A DNA stretch of 27,893 nucleotides from Scatomorpha sp036653715 (GCA_036653715.1 JAVVTL010000017.1:1-27893), one strand, 5' to 3'. Counted from the first letter of the stretch, positions 17,401 through 23,931 are shown. The notes: a model not told the origin generated them from the sequence alone. Program-made: numbers and translations.

Positions 17401-18647
17401 AGGACGGCGTGAATCTCCTGCTCATCTCCGACGCCTATGCCCGACGGCGCATTCTTGACGCCTGCGCCCATCAATACCCGGAGGGCGACGTCATGCACTG
17501 GTGGCATCCCGACGGCGACACCTGCCACGGCGTCCGCACCCGCTGCTCGGACGATTTGCTCTGGCTTCCGTGGGCCTGCTGTGAATATACCGACGCCACG
17601 GGCGACCTTGCGCTGCTTGCCGACGAGATTCCTTATGTCGTCTCCCCCCTGCTGCGGGACGACGAAAAAAGCCGCTACGAGACGCCGGGAATTTCCGAAA
17701 ACCGCGAGAGCGTCCTCACTCATGCCGCTCTTGCGCTGACGCTTGTTTCCGAGCGCGGCGCGGGAGCGCACGGCCTGCTGCTCATGGGCGACGGCGACTG
17801 GAACGACGGCATGGACAAGGTCGGCGCGGGCGGCAGCGGCGAGAGCGTATGGCTCACATGGTTTTTCTCGCACACGGCAAGGCGCTTTGCCCTGCTGCTC
17901 GAGACCTGCGGGCGAAAAAACGACGCCGCCGCGCTGCTCTCCGCCGCCATGCGCTTCGGACGCGCGGCGGACAGGGCTTGGGACGGCTCATGGTATCTGC
18001 GCGGCTATTACGACGACGGCTCGCCGCTCGGCTCCAAGTCCTCCGTCGGCTGCAAGATTGACAGCGTGGCTCAAAGCTGGGCCTGCCTCTGCGCCGAGTC
18101 CTCGCCCAAAAAACGCGCCGCCGCGCTCGACTCCGCGCTCGACCTGCTCTTTGACAGGGAGCACGGCGTCATAAAGCTGTTTGACCCCGCCTTTGAAGCC
18201 GCGGGCGAAAACCCCGGCTATATCAAGAGCTACGGCCCCGGCTTCCGCGAAAACGGCGGGCAATACACCCACGGCGCAATTTGGCTCGCGCTCGCCTGTC
18301 TGCGCGAGGGCAGGACGGACGACGGCTTTGCCATCCTGAGCGCCCTGCTCAAAAGGCACGGCGGGGCGGAGCCATTCGTCCTGCCCGCCGACGTCTACGC
18401 GAACGCGGACAGATACGGCGAGGACGGCTGGAGCTGGTATACGGGCTCTGCCGGCTGGTTTTTCCGCGTCGCCGCCTCCGAGCTGCTCGGCCTGCGGCGC
18501 AGGGACGGCGAGCTTTCCGTCGCTCCGCGCCTGCCCTCCGATTGGGAGGGCTTCGGGGCGGTTTGGACGGACGCGGCGGGGCGGGAGCGGCACATCTCCG
18601 CCACTCGGGACGGAACAGTCGCAAATGACGGGGATGTTAACAAATAA
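11457..18647 (+). CDS. cyclic beta-1,2-glucan synthase-like protein (GT84-GH189-GH94)
   Basis: A 2396-residue membrane enzyme with the domain order of NdvB/Cgs cyclic beta-1,2-glucan synthases (about 2800 residues in Rhizobiales). After a soluble N-terminal region come membrane segments near 276-315. The GT84 glycosyltransferase has the metal/UDP-glucose motif LDADT (480-484) and QRWTRGDW (627-634), then more membrane segments at about 665-835. The middle cyclising (glycoamylase-like, GH189) domain begins near 864 (NWQEQPPVGAAHRTSPTN) and includes YVSTVDSGNL, WGISES (1097-1102) and SHHLGMSL (1193-1200). Two GH94 beta-sandwiches follow (about 1250-1500 and 1678-1920). The GH94 catalytic barrel has MGDGDWNDGM (2110-2119, general-acid Asp) and SWYTGSAGW near 2324. 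It starts with ATG, GGAGG six bases upstream. No glucan exporter or modifying gene is adjacent. Linear glucan or phosphorylase activity alone cannot be excluded. Confidence 0.9.
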   Translation: MTDSESGFYIESEKLPTFGESTARRLKISGAAPAKRLLRELHDALAALRRIRETLERGGNSEAETSEAAHWLLDNGYLAEREGLSAALDLRASAALRAVGDSLLISEACGALVRSGAGEVTEERCEAFLAGFQRVAPLSRAELALLAACLRCALVIELAAVCRELPGDASRVAHIFTSLRLLATLDLSALLDRVDLTEQILRRDPAGVYPLMDERSRDMYRRRVTKLAERAGVGEQKLAARLIADAESAEGDARHVGYHLFIKPLGREKSERGGGGYIALLLLPTLFISLLLGFATDSLLAAFLLLLPVSELVKSLVDLIVLKSVPPRILPRMELAEGVPPEGRCVCVVSSLLTSPEGGAALARRLEEFHLASRDCGKNLVFGILGDLPEAETETLPSDAPALRAAAEAVGTLNKKYGGGFYLFCRRRSFDAKNARWAGSERKRGAVLALARLLHGEESELTVLCGDASLLAGGSYILTLDADTRLAPGAAKELIGAMLHPLNRPVVDRRRRVVTRGHGIIQPRIGVELASAEKSDFARIFAGQGGSDPYGSSCGEVYMDLFGRGGFAGKGIIDAAALLACTDWLPCGLILSHDAVEGALLRGGCMSDTELCDGFPASPLAYWRRLQRWTRGDWQNISFLFKRGRELSDTDRWKLLDSLRRSLLPPMSFIAILAGFFSPESGLAVAAAVALLSLCTNLALSLGESVASGGRRLRLYSAVPRGFAAALIRTALRLILLPCEAWVCGSAIVTALWRMGVSRKNLLAWQTSAQSEAAARGGALAHYSAMWLCPAAGLAALLFAPAIIGRAAGVIWLFAPLCAMALGKERKPERPLPEDEREYLLARAAEIWRYFETFCRPADNFLPPDNWQEQPPVGAAHRTSPTNIGFALVSALAALDLSLCERDAALALIARLLDAIERLPKWKGHLYNWYDTQKLQSLEPTYVSTVDSGNLAASLIALREGLAEYGEAELSARAGALFAAMDFAPLYDPTRRLFRIGYDISAGAFSNGWYDLMSSEARLTGYIAVAKGDAPRRHWRQLSRALVSKDGFRGMASWTGTMFEYLMPELFLPLRRDSLLWESAKFCMFVQRGRPPKGLPWGISESAFYSLDPSLAYRYKAHGCAALALKRGMDDELVISPYSSFLALAVEPRRAVANLKSLEKLGALGCYGFWEAIDFTPSRCGSDGGETVRCVMSHHLGMSLVAIDNCLKDGAMRTRFMRDPAMSAHRGLLEEKTPIGAVVLRRRGAEPPDKPLRVAAEGWERRGEGVDFERPECCLLSNGVYNVMLTESGLSSASAGGVGVYAGPHSALTGPLGLELYLETAVGQIPLLPRRGMEERRFSWAFSGGSALFESSGGGVSARVVAAVSARDCGETRLIELSAAELSEGTLCLDFTPTLSRHSDYVNHPAFWRLGLFAKARAGALLLRRLPRGDNAGAWLCLAADKPMDFSANADGEPLGWLSYPIIRTKIAVSFPSALRLAIAFGGEEDDAYAAAQRILALVPADFADLGSAGAAQLRMSPHDSAEAMAMASALVFPRPSGAVTEGRDALWRFGISGDLPIICSELTCGDRLPAAAELLRRHALLTLCGLKSDLVFLSAEGGDYRRHLSRSVSDALTSLGLDSHIGAPGGVHIADATTGGEAVSRCAALNLRLGEPNEPRPRRDGERIAPRPAPRQGGDVEYKWLDDDSFEFYVNQFLPRRAWSVVLANDSLGFIASDAGTGNMWYRNARECRLSPWLCDPLAASGPETLEVSVNGVRTSLFAAEDGIPCRVTFGLGWAEWEKEFPSGSVRVTAFVPPDTAARVLLIEGAGAEIFWKTDLCLCGEQRDAGFVVTDYVNQTLSARSSRSPWPDVEFTALFSAAPTGITCDLGAWLTGRLDGAVGAGLLPCFGVVLPQEKAQVIVCGCAESPALRALAEPEAARAALEDTKNYWRGIAGRLRVTTPDEALNRYLNGWAVYQTVACRLMGRSSLYQSGGAYGFRDQLQDGVNLLLISDAYARRRILDACAHQYPEGDVMHWWHPDGDTCHGVRTRCSDDLLWLPWACCEYTDATGDLALLADEIPYVVSPLLRDDEKSRYETPGISENRESVLTHAALALTLVSERGAGAHGLLLMGDGDWNDGMDKVGAGGSGESVWLTWFFSHTARRFALLLETCGRKNDAAALLSAAMRFGRAADRAWDGSWYLRGYYDDGSPLGSKSSVGCKIDSVAQSWACLCAESSPKKRAAALDSALDLLFDREHGVIKLFDPAFEAAGENPGYIKSYGPGFRENGGQYTHGAIWLALACLREGRTDDGFAILSALLKRHGGAEPFVLPADVYANADRYGEDGWSWYTGSAGWFFRVAASELLGLRRRDGELSVAPRLPSDWEGFGAVWTDAAGRERHISATRDGTVANDGDVNK

Positions 18648-18669
18648 TCTACCAAAAGCGCTTTGACGG

Positions 18670-18678
18670 TGGTATAAT
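18670..18678 (+). promoter_or_regulatory. extended -10 element before the M16 peptidase pair
   Basis: TG, one base, then a perfect TATAAT, about 35 bp before the TTG start of the first peptidase gene. No good -35 box lies 16-18 bases upstream, which extended -10 promoters can tolerate. Confidence 0.5.
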
Positions 18679-18712
18679 TAAAATAGAAAAAATTGACAAA
18701 GGAGGCGTCGGC

Positions 18713-20011
18713 TTGGAGCGCACAAGAGACGAAATTATGCCCGGCGTTTGGCTGACCGCCATAAACACGGACAAATTCAAAACAGACACCCTGAGTGTCA
18801 CCCTGCTCACGCAGCTTTCGGCGGAGACCGCCGCCATGAACGCCCTCATCCCCTCCGTCCTGCGGCGAGGCACAACCCGCTGTCCGGATATGGACGCTCT
18901 TTCCGCCCTACAGGACGAGCTTTACGGCGCGCTCGTGCTCCCCTCGGTGCGGCGAATCGGCGAAATTCAGGCCGTCGGCTTTCTCGCCTCCTTCGCGGGC
19001 GACGCATATCTGCCCGGCGACGAAGGGCTGACGGAGCGCGTTTCCGCCCTCGTCGGCGAGCTGCTGCTCTCCCCCAACACGCGCGGCGGGCTTTTTTTGC
19101 CGGACTATGTCGCAGGCGAGCGCAGCAAGCTCGTTGAACGCATACTCGCCCGAGTGAACGACAAGGGCCGCTACGCCATACTGCGCCTCATCGAAAACAT
19201 GTGCTCCTGCGAGGACTTTGCCGTCAATTCCCTCGGCGACGAAAGCTCGGCGGAGGCGATAAATTACCAAAAGCTCACAAAGCACTACCACTCGCTCCTT
19301 GCCGCCTCGCCCATCGAGATATTTTATTGCGGCGGCGCGAAATACGAGCGCGTTCGCGAGGCGCTCCTGCATGCGCTCTATACCCTGCCGCGCGGCGAGC
19401 TTGACTTTGACCTCGGCACGGACGTGCGCATGAACGCTCTTGAGGCCGAGCCGCGATATTTCACCGAGGAGCTGAATGTCACGCAGGGCAAGCTTGCCAT
19501 CGGCTGGCGACTCGGCGACTGCATGGATGACCCCGACCCCGCCGCCCTGCGCGTCTTTAACGCCGTATTCGGCGGCTCTGTCACCTCCAAGCTCTTTACA
19601 AACGTCCGCGAGCGCCTGTCGCTCTGCTACTACGCCTCCTCTGCGGTTGACCTGCACAAGGGCCTGCTGCTCGTCTCGAGCGGCATAGAATTTGACAAAT
19701 ACGACGCCGCCAAGGACGAAATCTTTGCCCAGCTTGAGGCCATAAAGCGCGGCGAGATAAGCGACGCCGAGCTGTTCTCCGCGAAAAAAAGCGTCGCCTC
19801 CGACCTGCGCGCCTCAATGGACAGCGCCGAACAGCTTGAGAGCTGGTGGCTCTCCCAAAACCTTGACGGCTCCGACTGCTCGCCGGACGAGCTGGCGCTG
19901 CTCTGCGAATCCGTCACGCGTGAGGAGATAATCGCCATTGCCAATGGCGTCGAGTGCGACGCCGTGTATTTCCTGAAAAACGCAGAGGGGGACGCCGCCG
20001 ATGACGAATAA
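18713..20011 (+). CDS. M16 family peptidase-like protein without zinc motif (YfmF-like)
   Basis: A 432-residue protein with the two-lobed M16 (pitrilysin/insulinase) fold pattern. In the place of the zinc-binding HxxEH motif the sequence reads AMNALIPSVLRRGTT, so it is probably catalytically inactive. Such proteins commonly pair with an active M16 partner to form a closed heterodimeric chamber, as in Bacillus YmfF/YmfH and mitochondrial MPP. The start is TTG with GGAGG 7 bases upstream; no in-frame ATG near it has a better site. The gene overlaps the next one by 11 bp, supporting stoichiometric production. No signal peptide is visible, so a cytosolic location is inferred. Substrate is unknown. 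Family call is sound, and the inactive status rests on the absence of His/Glu ligands. Confidence 0.85.
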   Translation: MERTRDEIMPGVWLTAINTDKFKTDTLSVTLLTQLSAETAAMNALIPSVLRRGTTRCPDMDALSALQDELYGALVLPSVRRIGEIQAVGFLASFAGDAYLPGDEGLTERVSALVGELLLSPNTRGGLFLPDYVAGERSKLVERILARVNDKGRYAILRLIENMCSCEDFAVNSLGDESSAEAINYQKLTKHYHSLLAASPIEIFYCGGAKYERVREALLHALYTLPRGELDFDLGTDVRMNALEAEPRYFTEELNVTQGKLAIGWRLGDCMDDPDPAALRVFNAVFGGSVTSKLFTNVRERLSLCYYASSAVDLHKGLLLVSSGIEFDKYDAAKDEIFAQLEAIKRGEISDAELFSAKKSVASDLRASMDSAEQLESWWLSQNLDGSDCSPDELALLCESVTREEIIAIANGVECDAVYFLKNAEGDAADDE

Positions 20012-21278
20012 GACCTACGAAAACCTCAGCGAGCGCCTGTACCTCGACACGCTGCCGAACGGCCTTGCGGTCTATGTCCTGCCCCGCCCCGACTATGCGC
20101 GCAGCTTTGCGTTTTTTGCCACCAACTACGGCGGCGCAATGCGGCGCTTCCGTCTGAACGGCGAGCCGCGCGACACGCCCGAGGGCGTCGCCCATTTCCT
20201 TGAACACAAAATGTTCGACATGCCCGACGGCAACGCGCTCGGCACGCTCTCCGCGAACGGCGCCTCACCAAACGCCTTCACCTCGAGCGGCATAACCGCC
20301 TACCACTTCGAGAGCACGCAGGGCTTTGACGAGAATCTGCACACGCTCCTCAATTTTGTCTCCACGCCCTACTTCACCGCCGAGAGCGTCCAAAAGGAAC
20401 AGGGCATCATCGGTCAGGAGGTGCGAATGACGGAGGATGACCCATATTTCCGCGTCTACAACGACCTTTTGCGCGCGCTGTATGCCGAAAATCCCATCCG
20501 CGACTCCGTGGTCGGCACTGTGGAGAGCATCTCCCACATAAGCGAAAAGACGCTCTATGACTGCCATAGCGCATTCTACAGCCCCTCCAACATGGTCCTC
20601 TGCGTCGCGGGAGGCAACGACCCCGAGTCCGTTCTCCGCATAGCTCGGGAGACGCTCCCGAGCGAAAAAGCGCCCGTGCCCGAGCCGGATTTCGGCGCGC
20701 CCGAGAGCGAGCTGCCGCTCCGCGCGCGAAGTGAACGGGAAATGGCCGTCTCCGCGCCGCAATTCATGCTCGGCTCCAAAATCAAGCCCGCCGAAAAGGG
20801 CAGGGCGCTCCTGCGCCAAAAGCTCGTCGGCTCACTCTCCCTGCGCTGTCTTTTGGGGCGCTCCTCGCCCTTCTATAACGGCCTCTACGCCGAGGGGCTT
20901 TTGCGCGGCGACTTTGACGCGGAGATTGATTATTCCGCCGGCACCGCCACCTTCCTCGCCGGCGGCGAGAGCGCAAACCCCGAAAAAGTCCTCGAACGCC
21001 TCTGCTCCGAGGCCGCGCGGATTGCGCAGTCGGGACAGGACGCGGCAGCCTTTGAGCGCGCCCGCCGCGCCGCCTACGGCTCGCGCCTGCGGGGACTTGA
21101 GGTCTTCGATAATCTGTGCTATGATATGGCGCTGGGGCATTTTGGCGGCTATCTCTCCCTTGACGCCTTCGAGCTGCTCCCCGAGATAACGGCGCTCGAG
21201 TGCGAGGCATTTATTGCGGAAAATATTCGCCCCGAAAAGCTTTCTCTCTCCGTCGTAAAGCCCTTAACCTCCGCCTGA
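20001..21278 (+). CDS. M16 family zinc metallopeptidase (YmfH-like)
   Basis: The active partner of the M16 pair, 425 residues. The inverted zinc motif HFLEH (residues 65-69; His65 and His69 ligands, Glu68 the catalytic base) is followed by GIIGQE, where Glu140 fits the third ligand about 71 residues on. SANGASPNAFTSSG is the usual M16 segment after the motif. The second lobe (about 220-425) is the non-catalytic half. It starts inside the end of the preceding gene with GAGGGGG as ribosome-binding site. M16 peptidases of this type degrade or trim short peptides; the substrate here is unknown. The following gene is lgt, 16 bp away. Confidence 0.92.
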   Translation: MTNKTYENLSERLYLDTLPNGLAVYVLPRPDYARSFAFFATNYGGAMRRFRLNGEPRDTPEGVAHFLEHKMFDMPDGNALGTLSANGASPNAFTSSGITAYHFESTQGFDENLHTLLNFVSTPYFTAESVQKEQGIIGQEVRMTEDDPYFRVYNDLLRALYAENPIRDSVVGTVESISHISEKTLYDCHSAFYSPSNMVLCVAGGNDPESVLRIARETLPSEKAPVPEPDFGAPESELPLRARSEREMAVSAPQFMLGSKIKPAEKGRALLRQKLVGSLSLRCLLGRSSPFYNGLYAEGLLRGDFDAEIDYSAGTATFLAGGESANPEKVLERLCSEAARIAQSGQDAAAFERARRAAYGSRLRGLEVFDNLCYDMALGHFGGYLSLDAFELLPEITALECEAFIAENIRPEKLSLSVVKPLTSA

Positions 21279-21294
21279 AACGAAAGGATACGCC

Positions 21295-22176
21295 ATGGAA
21301 ACCATCATGCGCGGCGCCGCCATCAGCTTCCCCATGCTCGGCGGTCTGTCCATAAACCCGCCTGCCTGCTTCTACCTTTTCGGCCGTCCCATCTATTGGT
21401 ACGGCGTCATCATAGCCTTCGGCTTCATCCTCGCCCTACTATACTGCGCGAGCCGCGCCCCCCGCTTCGGGCTGACGCAGGACAACGTCTATGACCTCGT
21501 GCTTTGGCTCCTGCCCATCGGCATCATCGGCGCAAGGCTCTACTTCGTCGCCTTCGAGTGGCAGGATTACAAAAATAACCTTGCGGATATTTTCAAAATA
21601 TGGGAGGGCGGCCTCGCCATCTACGGCGGCATAATCGCAGGCGGCCTCGCCGCCGTCCTCTGGTGCAAAAAAAAGCGCATCCCCATCGGCGCGACGCTTG
21701 ACATTTGCTCCTTTGGTCTGCTCATAGGCCAGAGCGTCGGGCGCTGGGGCAACTTCATGAACCGCGAGGCCTTCGGCGCGGAGACCGAGGTCTTCTGCCG
21801 CATGGGCCTCACCATGCCGGGACGGGAGACCGTCTATGTCCACCCGACCTTCCTCTATGAGAGCCTGTGGAACCTTGTCGGCTTCCTGCTGCTCGCCCTG
21901 TGGGTCAAAAAAGGCCGCCGCAAATACGACGGTCAGGTCTTCTTCCTCTATGTGCTGTGGTACGGCGTCGGCCGCGCCCTCATCGAGGGGCTGCGCACGG
22001 ACAGCCTGTATCTTGGCGGCACGGGACTGCGAGTGTCCCAGCTTCTTGCGGCGCTATCCGCGCTTGTCGCCGCGGCGGCGCTCCTCATAGCTCACAAAAG
22101 GCAGCACCCCGCGCTTTTCTCCGCCCGTCCCGCCGAATCGGAGCAGGCACCCTCCGACGGCGACGAAAACATATAA
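21295..22176 (+). CDS. lgt: prolipoprotein diacylglyceryl transferase
   Basis: Lgt transfers diacylglycerol from phosphatidylglycerol to the lipobox cysteine of prolipoproteins at the membrane, the first step of lipoprotein maturation. It has 293 residues and about seven hydrophobic segments. Diagnostic segments are GARLYFVAF (79-87), EGGLAIYGG near 104-112, and the Lgt signature GRWGNFMNREAFG (149-161) with the essential Arg and Asn. The C-terminal RALIEGLRTDSLYL is also typical. It starts with ATG behind AAAGGA, 16 bp after the M16 peptidase gene, so it is most likely in one operon with the two peptidases. The last 20 residues form a hydrophilic tail. Confidence 0.97.
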   Translation: METIMRGAAISFPMLGGLSINPPACFYLFGRPIYWYGVIIAFGFILALLYCASRAPRFGLTQDNVYDLVLWLLPIGIIGARLYFVAFEWQDYKNNLADIFKIWEGGLAIYGGIIAGGLAAVLWCKKKRIPIGATLDICSFGLLIGQSVGRWGNFMNREAFGAETEVFCRMGLTMPGRETVYVHPTFLYESLWNLVGFLLLALWVKKGRRKYDGQVFFLYVLWYGVGRALIEGLRTDSLYLGGTGLRVSQLLAALSALVAAAALLIAHKRQHPALFSARPAESEQAPSDGDENI

Positions 22177-22187
22177 ACCCGCAAGCA

Positions 22188-22219
22188 CCAAGCCAATAAT
22201 CAATCCCCAAGCCAATAAT
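22188..22219 (+). repeat. two 13-bp direct repeats upstream of the small acidic protein gene
   Basis: CCAAGCCAATAAT occurs at 22188-22200 and again at 22207-22219, a period of 19 bp. The second copy runs into a T-run and the ribosome-binding site. The function is unknown; it could be an operator or a slippage duplication. Confidence 0.7.
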
Positions 22220-22238
22220 TTTTTTGGAGGAAAATATC

Positions 22239-22670
22239 ATGTCGGACTACAATGATTTCAAAGAGGCCTTCAAGGCCACCGTCAACGGCGTTGCGGACAT
22301 CGCTCGCGACATCGCCGTCGGCGCGGGAGACAAGGCAAAATCCCTCGGCCGCACCGCGAAGCTCTCCATGGAGCAGAGCGCGGAGCGCGAAAACGCGAGG
22401 AAGGTCTACACCGAAATCGGCAGACTTTATTATGAAACAAACCGCAAGGACCCGGGTGAATTTTTCGTCCAGCTTTTTGACGAGGTCACCCTCGCAAACG
22501 ACAGAATAGAGGCAATCGACCGCGAGCTTGCCGAGCTTAAAAAAGCCGGCGGCGACGACGACTGCACCGACGCAAGCTTCGAGGACGTCGTTGACGCCGA
22601 CGAGCAGGAAGCCGATTGCAGCTGCAACATCGAAGTCGAGATAGTCGAAGACACCTCCAAGGACGAATAA
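22239..22670 (+). CDS. small helical acidic protein of unknown function
   Basis: A 143-residue protein I do not recognise by name. The first 100 residues are predicted to be mostly helical and charged (KLSMEQSAERENARKVYTEI, then GRLYYETNR and a coiled-coil-like ANDRIEAIDRELAELKK). The last 40 residues are very rich in Asp and Glu and hold two cysteines in a CSC cluster. The arrangement recalls clostridial proteins with a helical part and a C-terminal metal-binding tail, but no full zinc ribbon is present. I chose the ATG at 22239 because GGAGG lies 8 bases upstream; a TTG five codons earlier lies inside that site. It follows lgt by 62 bp and is closed by a strong terminator. No signal peptide or membrane segment is seen. 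Confidence 0.75.
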   Translation: MSDYNDFKEAFKATVNGVADIARDIAVGAGDKAKSLGRTAKLSMEQSAERENARKVYTEIGRLYYETNRKDPGEFFVQLFDEVTLANDRIEAIDRELAELKKAGGDDDCTDASFEDVVDADEQEADCSCNIEVEIVEDTSKDE

Positions 22671-22689
22671 TCCCGCCTCCCCGACAACT

Positions 22690-22754
22690 GACCCCGACGA
22701 AATTGTCCTCCCAAGCGCGAGCGAGGGAGGACGTATCGTCGGGGTCGTTTTTTT
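22690..22754 (+). terminator. strong intrinsic terminator ending the plus-strand block
   Basis: An 11-bp outer stem (GACCCCGACGA with TCGTCGGGGTC) and an 8-bp inner stem (GTCCTCCC with GGGAGGAC) are separated by a small internal loop and followed by a run of seven T. It begins 20 bp behind the preceding stop codon. The T-run reaches into the stop codon of the convergent gene. Confidence 0.88.
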
Positions 22755-23784
22755 ATTTGGGCAGGCGCAGCATTTTCGGGCTTATCTCAGCGAGGCTTGA
22801 TGCGCCGCAGAGGAGCATGGTGTGGCGCAGCTCCTCGCCAAGCTTGCGGGTGTAGAGCGCCACGCCCTCGCGCCCGCCGCCGTAGACCGCCACGGCATAG
22901 GGTCTGCCTATCATGACGGCGTCCGCGCCGAGGGCTATGGCCTTAAAGATATCCGTGCCGGAGCGGATGCCGCCGTCCACGATTATTTTGAGCCTGTCCC
23001 CTACCGCCGCGCGTATCTCGGGCAGGACCTCGCAGGTTGACGGGGCGGAGGTGATGACCCGCCCGCCGTGGGTGGAGACGATGATGGCATAGCAGCCGGC
23101 CTCCGCCGCCTTGACCGCTCCCGCCGCCGTCATAATGCCCTTGAGCACAAAGGGAATTTTGACGCTCTCGGCAAGCTCGCGCAGCTCGGCGACGCCCTTG
23201 GGATTGACGCTGTTTGCCCGCTCGCGCATGTTGGCAAAGCCCGCCGCGTCAATGTCGCTCGCGACGGCGACGGCACCCGCCGCCTCAAGCGCCCTGAAGC
23301 AGGGCAGCATAAGCTCGTTGGCATAGGGCTTCACGGTGACGACGCAGCGTCCGCCCATATCGCGGGTGACGCGCAGGCCCGCCTCGAATTGTTTGCCGCC
23401 CATCGTGTCGTTCCCGCCGACGAAGGACAGGATGCCCGCGTCCAGCGCGCCCTCCGCCATGGTCTGCGAATATTCCCCGAGCGTCATCGCGCTGTTGTAG
23501 TTGAAGCCGCCCATGCCGCCTATCGGCGCTATGAAAACGGGATAGTCGTAGCTGTTTCCGAACATGGAAAGCGCGGTGTCCGTGCCGTGATAGTCGTATA
23601 CGGTGTCCATATTGAGCTTGACGCTTTTCAGAAAATCCATGCAGGCCGTCCACGAGGAGCTGTCCCCCATGCCGCCGACGCCGGGTATCTCGCCGCGGCA
23701 GGCCTTGCCGTCGCAGACCTTGCAGGCGCGGCAATTCGGAGCCATGACCTCTCGCGCATTGTCCCATACCTCTTGTATTGTCAT
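22753..23784 (-). CDS. FMN-dependent alpha-hydroxy-acid dehydrogenase with N-terminal cysteine cluster
   Basis: A 343-residue member of the FMN-dependent alpha-hydroxy-acid oxidase/dehydrogenase family (glycolate oxidase, lactate dehydrogenase LldD), a TIM barrel oxidising 2-hydroxy acids such as lactate. Visible features are Lys215 in PFVLKGI (flavin N1 side), the catalytic His239 in STHGGR with Arg242 for the substrate carboxylate, and the FMN-phosphate loops DGGIRSG (270-276) and GRP (293-295). The N-terminus has four close cysteines, C18, C21, C24 and C29, which suggest an Fe-S or zinc site and are absent from the textbook aerobic enzymes. The ATG has only a weak, A-rich ribosome-binding site (AAAGAAG). 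It has its own promoter and a hairpin in its leader. The exact substrate and the electron acceptor are unknown. Confidence 0.88.
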   Translation of the reverse strand: MTIQEVWDNAREVMAPNCRACKVCDGKACRGEIPGVGGMGDSSSWTACMDFLKSVKLNMDTVYDYHGTDTALSMFGNSYDYPVFIAPIGGMGGFNYNSAMTLGEYSQTMAEGALDAGILSFVGGNDTMGGKQFEAGLRVTRDMGGRCVVTVKPYANELMLPCFRALEAAGAVAVASDIDAAGFANMRERANSVNPKGVAELRELAESVKIPFVLKGIMTAAGAVKAAEAGCYAIIVSTHGGRVITSAPSTCEVLPEIRAAVGDRLKIIVDGGIRSGTDIFKAIALGADAVMIGRPYAVAVYGGGREGVALYTRKLGEELRHTMLLCGASSLAEISPKMLRLPK

Positions 23785-23806
23785 GCTTTCACGCTTCTTT
23801 CTGTGC

Positions 23807-23842
23807 GAAAGCCTCCCTTCAAAAAGATGAGTGGAGGCTTTC
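23807..23842 (-). other. leader hairpin before the hydroxy-acid dehydrogenase gene
   Basis: A perfect 10-bp stem (GAAAGCCTCC with GGAGGCTTTC) and a 16-base loop, lying between the predicted transcription start and the ATG. The ribosome-binding site follows it. It could stabilise the message or act as an RNA control element. No T-run follows it on the minus strand, so it is not a standard terminator. Confidence 0.5.
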
Positions 23843-23862
23843 GGAGACTTGATTCTATTGTA

Positions 23863-23890
23863 ATTATAGCACCGGGCGGTTTTTTCGCAA
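23863..23890 (-). promoter_or_regulatory. promoter of the hydroxy-acid dehydrogenase gene
   Basis: A perfect TATAAT preceded by TG and one base (extended -10), with TTGCGA 16 bases further upstream, on the minus strand. It would give a leader of about 70 nt containing the hairpin. Confidence 0.6.
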
Positions 23891-23916
23891 GCGTCAAATG
23901 AGCGGACTTTTGCGAA
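23884..23916 (+). terminator. weak hairpin with plus-strand T-run behind the NhaC-family gene
   Basis: TTCGCAA and TTGCGAA pair over 7 bp around a 19-base loop, followed on the plus strand by seven T. On the minus strand, the direction of the gene just upstream, it is flanked by A-runs and lacks a U-tail. It may stop antisense transcription; its use as terminator of the transporter gene is doubtful. Confidence 0.3.
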
Positions 23917-23931
23917 TTTTTTTGTGTGTAA

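Noticed and set aside
15471..17873. An 800-codon open frame on the minus strand opposite the glucan synthase gene
   Set aside because: It lies inside a gene with clear GT84/GH94 motifs. Its translation is Ala/Arg/Gly-rich and matches no family I know. GC-rich third positions readily create such antisense frames.
15305..18640. Several GTTAAC sites (four noticed) in and at the end of the glucan synthase gene, three of them as TATGTTAACC
   Set aside because: They fall in ordinary codons (for example Val-Asn) at irregular distances; no array or flanking symmetry was seen.
18663..18668. TTGACG as -35 box for the M16 peptidase operon
   Set aside because: It ends only 4 bases before the TATAAT, far too close to be used with it.
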